A stretch of 40,847 nucleotides of DNA from Phycisphaera sp. (GTDB lineage: Bacteria > Planctomycetota > Phycisphaerae > Phycisphaerales > Phycisphaeraceae), in assembly GCA_023300125.1 (NCBI GenBank), contig JALZVY010000101.1:1-40847 (forward strand). The letters are read 5' to 3'. This document shows positions 40,517 through 40,847 of this stretch, piece after piece; the first letter of the stretch is position 1, and each line of letters starts with the position of its first letter. The translations under genes and the position numbers were made by a program. The notes under the pieces are model-generated. The model saw only the letters and a program-made list of their open reading frames with translations, did no database searches and was not told where the DNA came from.

Positions 40517-40847
40517 TTCGTGTGATCCGGCAAAGCGGACGAAGATAATGGGCCGAATCTGGGGAATCGATAGGGCCGAATCTCGAATAGCCATCAGACC
40601 CATTGGGCTGCCCGCCAAGGCACCGCTCACGCGGACCACAGAGGACACAGAGTTGAGTTCAATACGCGACACAAGACCCAGCGGATTCCAACCGCCCTTC
40701 ACCGCCGCGCGACATGCACCGAGGTCACAGAGCAAGACACGCAAGCGATCCCGCAGGCCGCGGGTTAACGACGACTCTCCCCACCGCTTGCGTCTCCTGT
40801 CTTCCTCTGTGAACTCCGCGCCGCGGCCTGGGTTGCGGGCAAGACAC
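40517..40847. repeat. Noncoding tail with degenerate CACAGAG and palindromic repeats
   Basis: No gene is seen in these 331 bases. GGGCCGAATCT occurs twice (40550-40560 and 40573-40583). CCACAGAGGACACAGAG (40636-40652) is echoed by ACCGAGGTCACAGAG (40718-40732) and, in reverse orientation, by CTTCCTCTGTG at 40801-40811. An imperfect palindrome joins CACAGAG plus ACGCAAGCG (40726-40747) with CGCTTGCGT plus CTCTGTG (40785-40811). CAAGACAC appears at 40733-40740 and again at the very end. This looks like remnants of a dispersed intergenic repeat family. Confidence 0.6.

Overview
The window is chromosomal DNA from a high-G+C bacterium, most likely a member of the Planctomycetota close to the class Phycisphaerae. 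The reasons are the DUF1501/DUF1800 secretion-type pair, the fused MetX-MetW enzyme, a photolyase of the DASH type, RNase Y, many zinc-ribbon membrane proteins, and several genes without a Shine-Dalgarno site. About 37 protein genes are supported. No rRNA, tRNA, CRISPR array, insertion sequence or prophage was seen.

Layout. 1-2,850 (minus strand): the start of infB (cut by the window edge), nusA, and upstream of nusA a compact noncoding transcription unit with its own promoter, a run of small hairpins, pseudoknot-type complementarity between its two ends, and an intrinsic terminator. 3,060-9,918: an envelope-glycan cluster with a bifunctional heptose kinase/adenylyltransferase whose domains are in the reverse of the usual order, a Maf/CgeB-type glycosyltransferase, a small-molecule methyltransferase and two family-2 glycosyltransferases. 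10,084-14,971: rpsT with promoter and terminator, a DinB-like protein, a GH92 alpha-mannosidase-like protein and a family-4 glycosyltransferase. 15,085-18,068 (minus): DUF1501 and DUF1800 genes separated by a telomere-like G-rich repeat. 18,200-24,577: HAD phosphatase, C39-like membrane protein, mannose-6-phosphate isomerase, photolyase, TauE/SafE permease, alpha/beta hydrolase. 24,605-28,800 (minus): an unrecognised protein, a zinc-ribbon membrane protein and the MetX-MetW fusion. 28,871-36,912: DUF393, tyrS, DUF502, hpf, ptsN, ptsH, pssA (minus), DUF2752, two lipoproteins and a half-size glycosyltransferase. 36,949-40,516: zinc-ribbon membrane protein, rny with a long structured leader, and a TPR-like gene of different base composition. 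The last 330 bases hold degenerate repeats and no gene.

How the genes fit together. Mannose-6-phosphate isomerase, the heptose kinase/adenylyltransferase, the glycosyltransferases and the GH92 protein point to synthesis and turnover of surface glycans. nusA, infB, rpsT, tyrS, hpf and rny are core transcription, translation and RNA-decay functions. hpf-ptsN-ptsH resembles the nitrogen-PTS arrangement seen beside rpoN in other bacteria.

Two signals go beyond ordinary annotation. One is the structured RNA ahead of nusA, which could be an independent small RNA or a NusA-responsive attenuator. The other is a recurring TANNNT box 6-9 bases in front of the start codon of eight genes on both strands, which implies leaderless or near-leaderless mRNAs. 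No obvious new multi-gene defence or metabolic system was found; most of the window is housekeeping and envelope metabolism.
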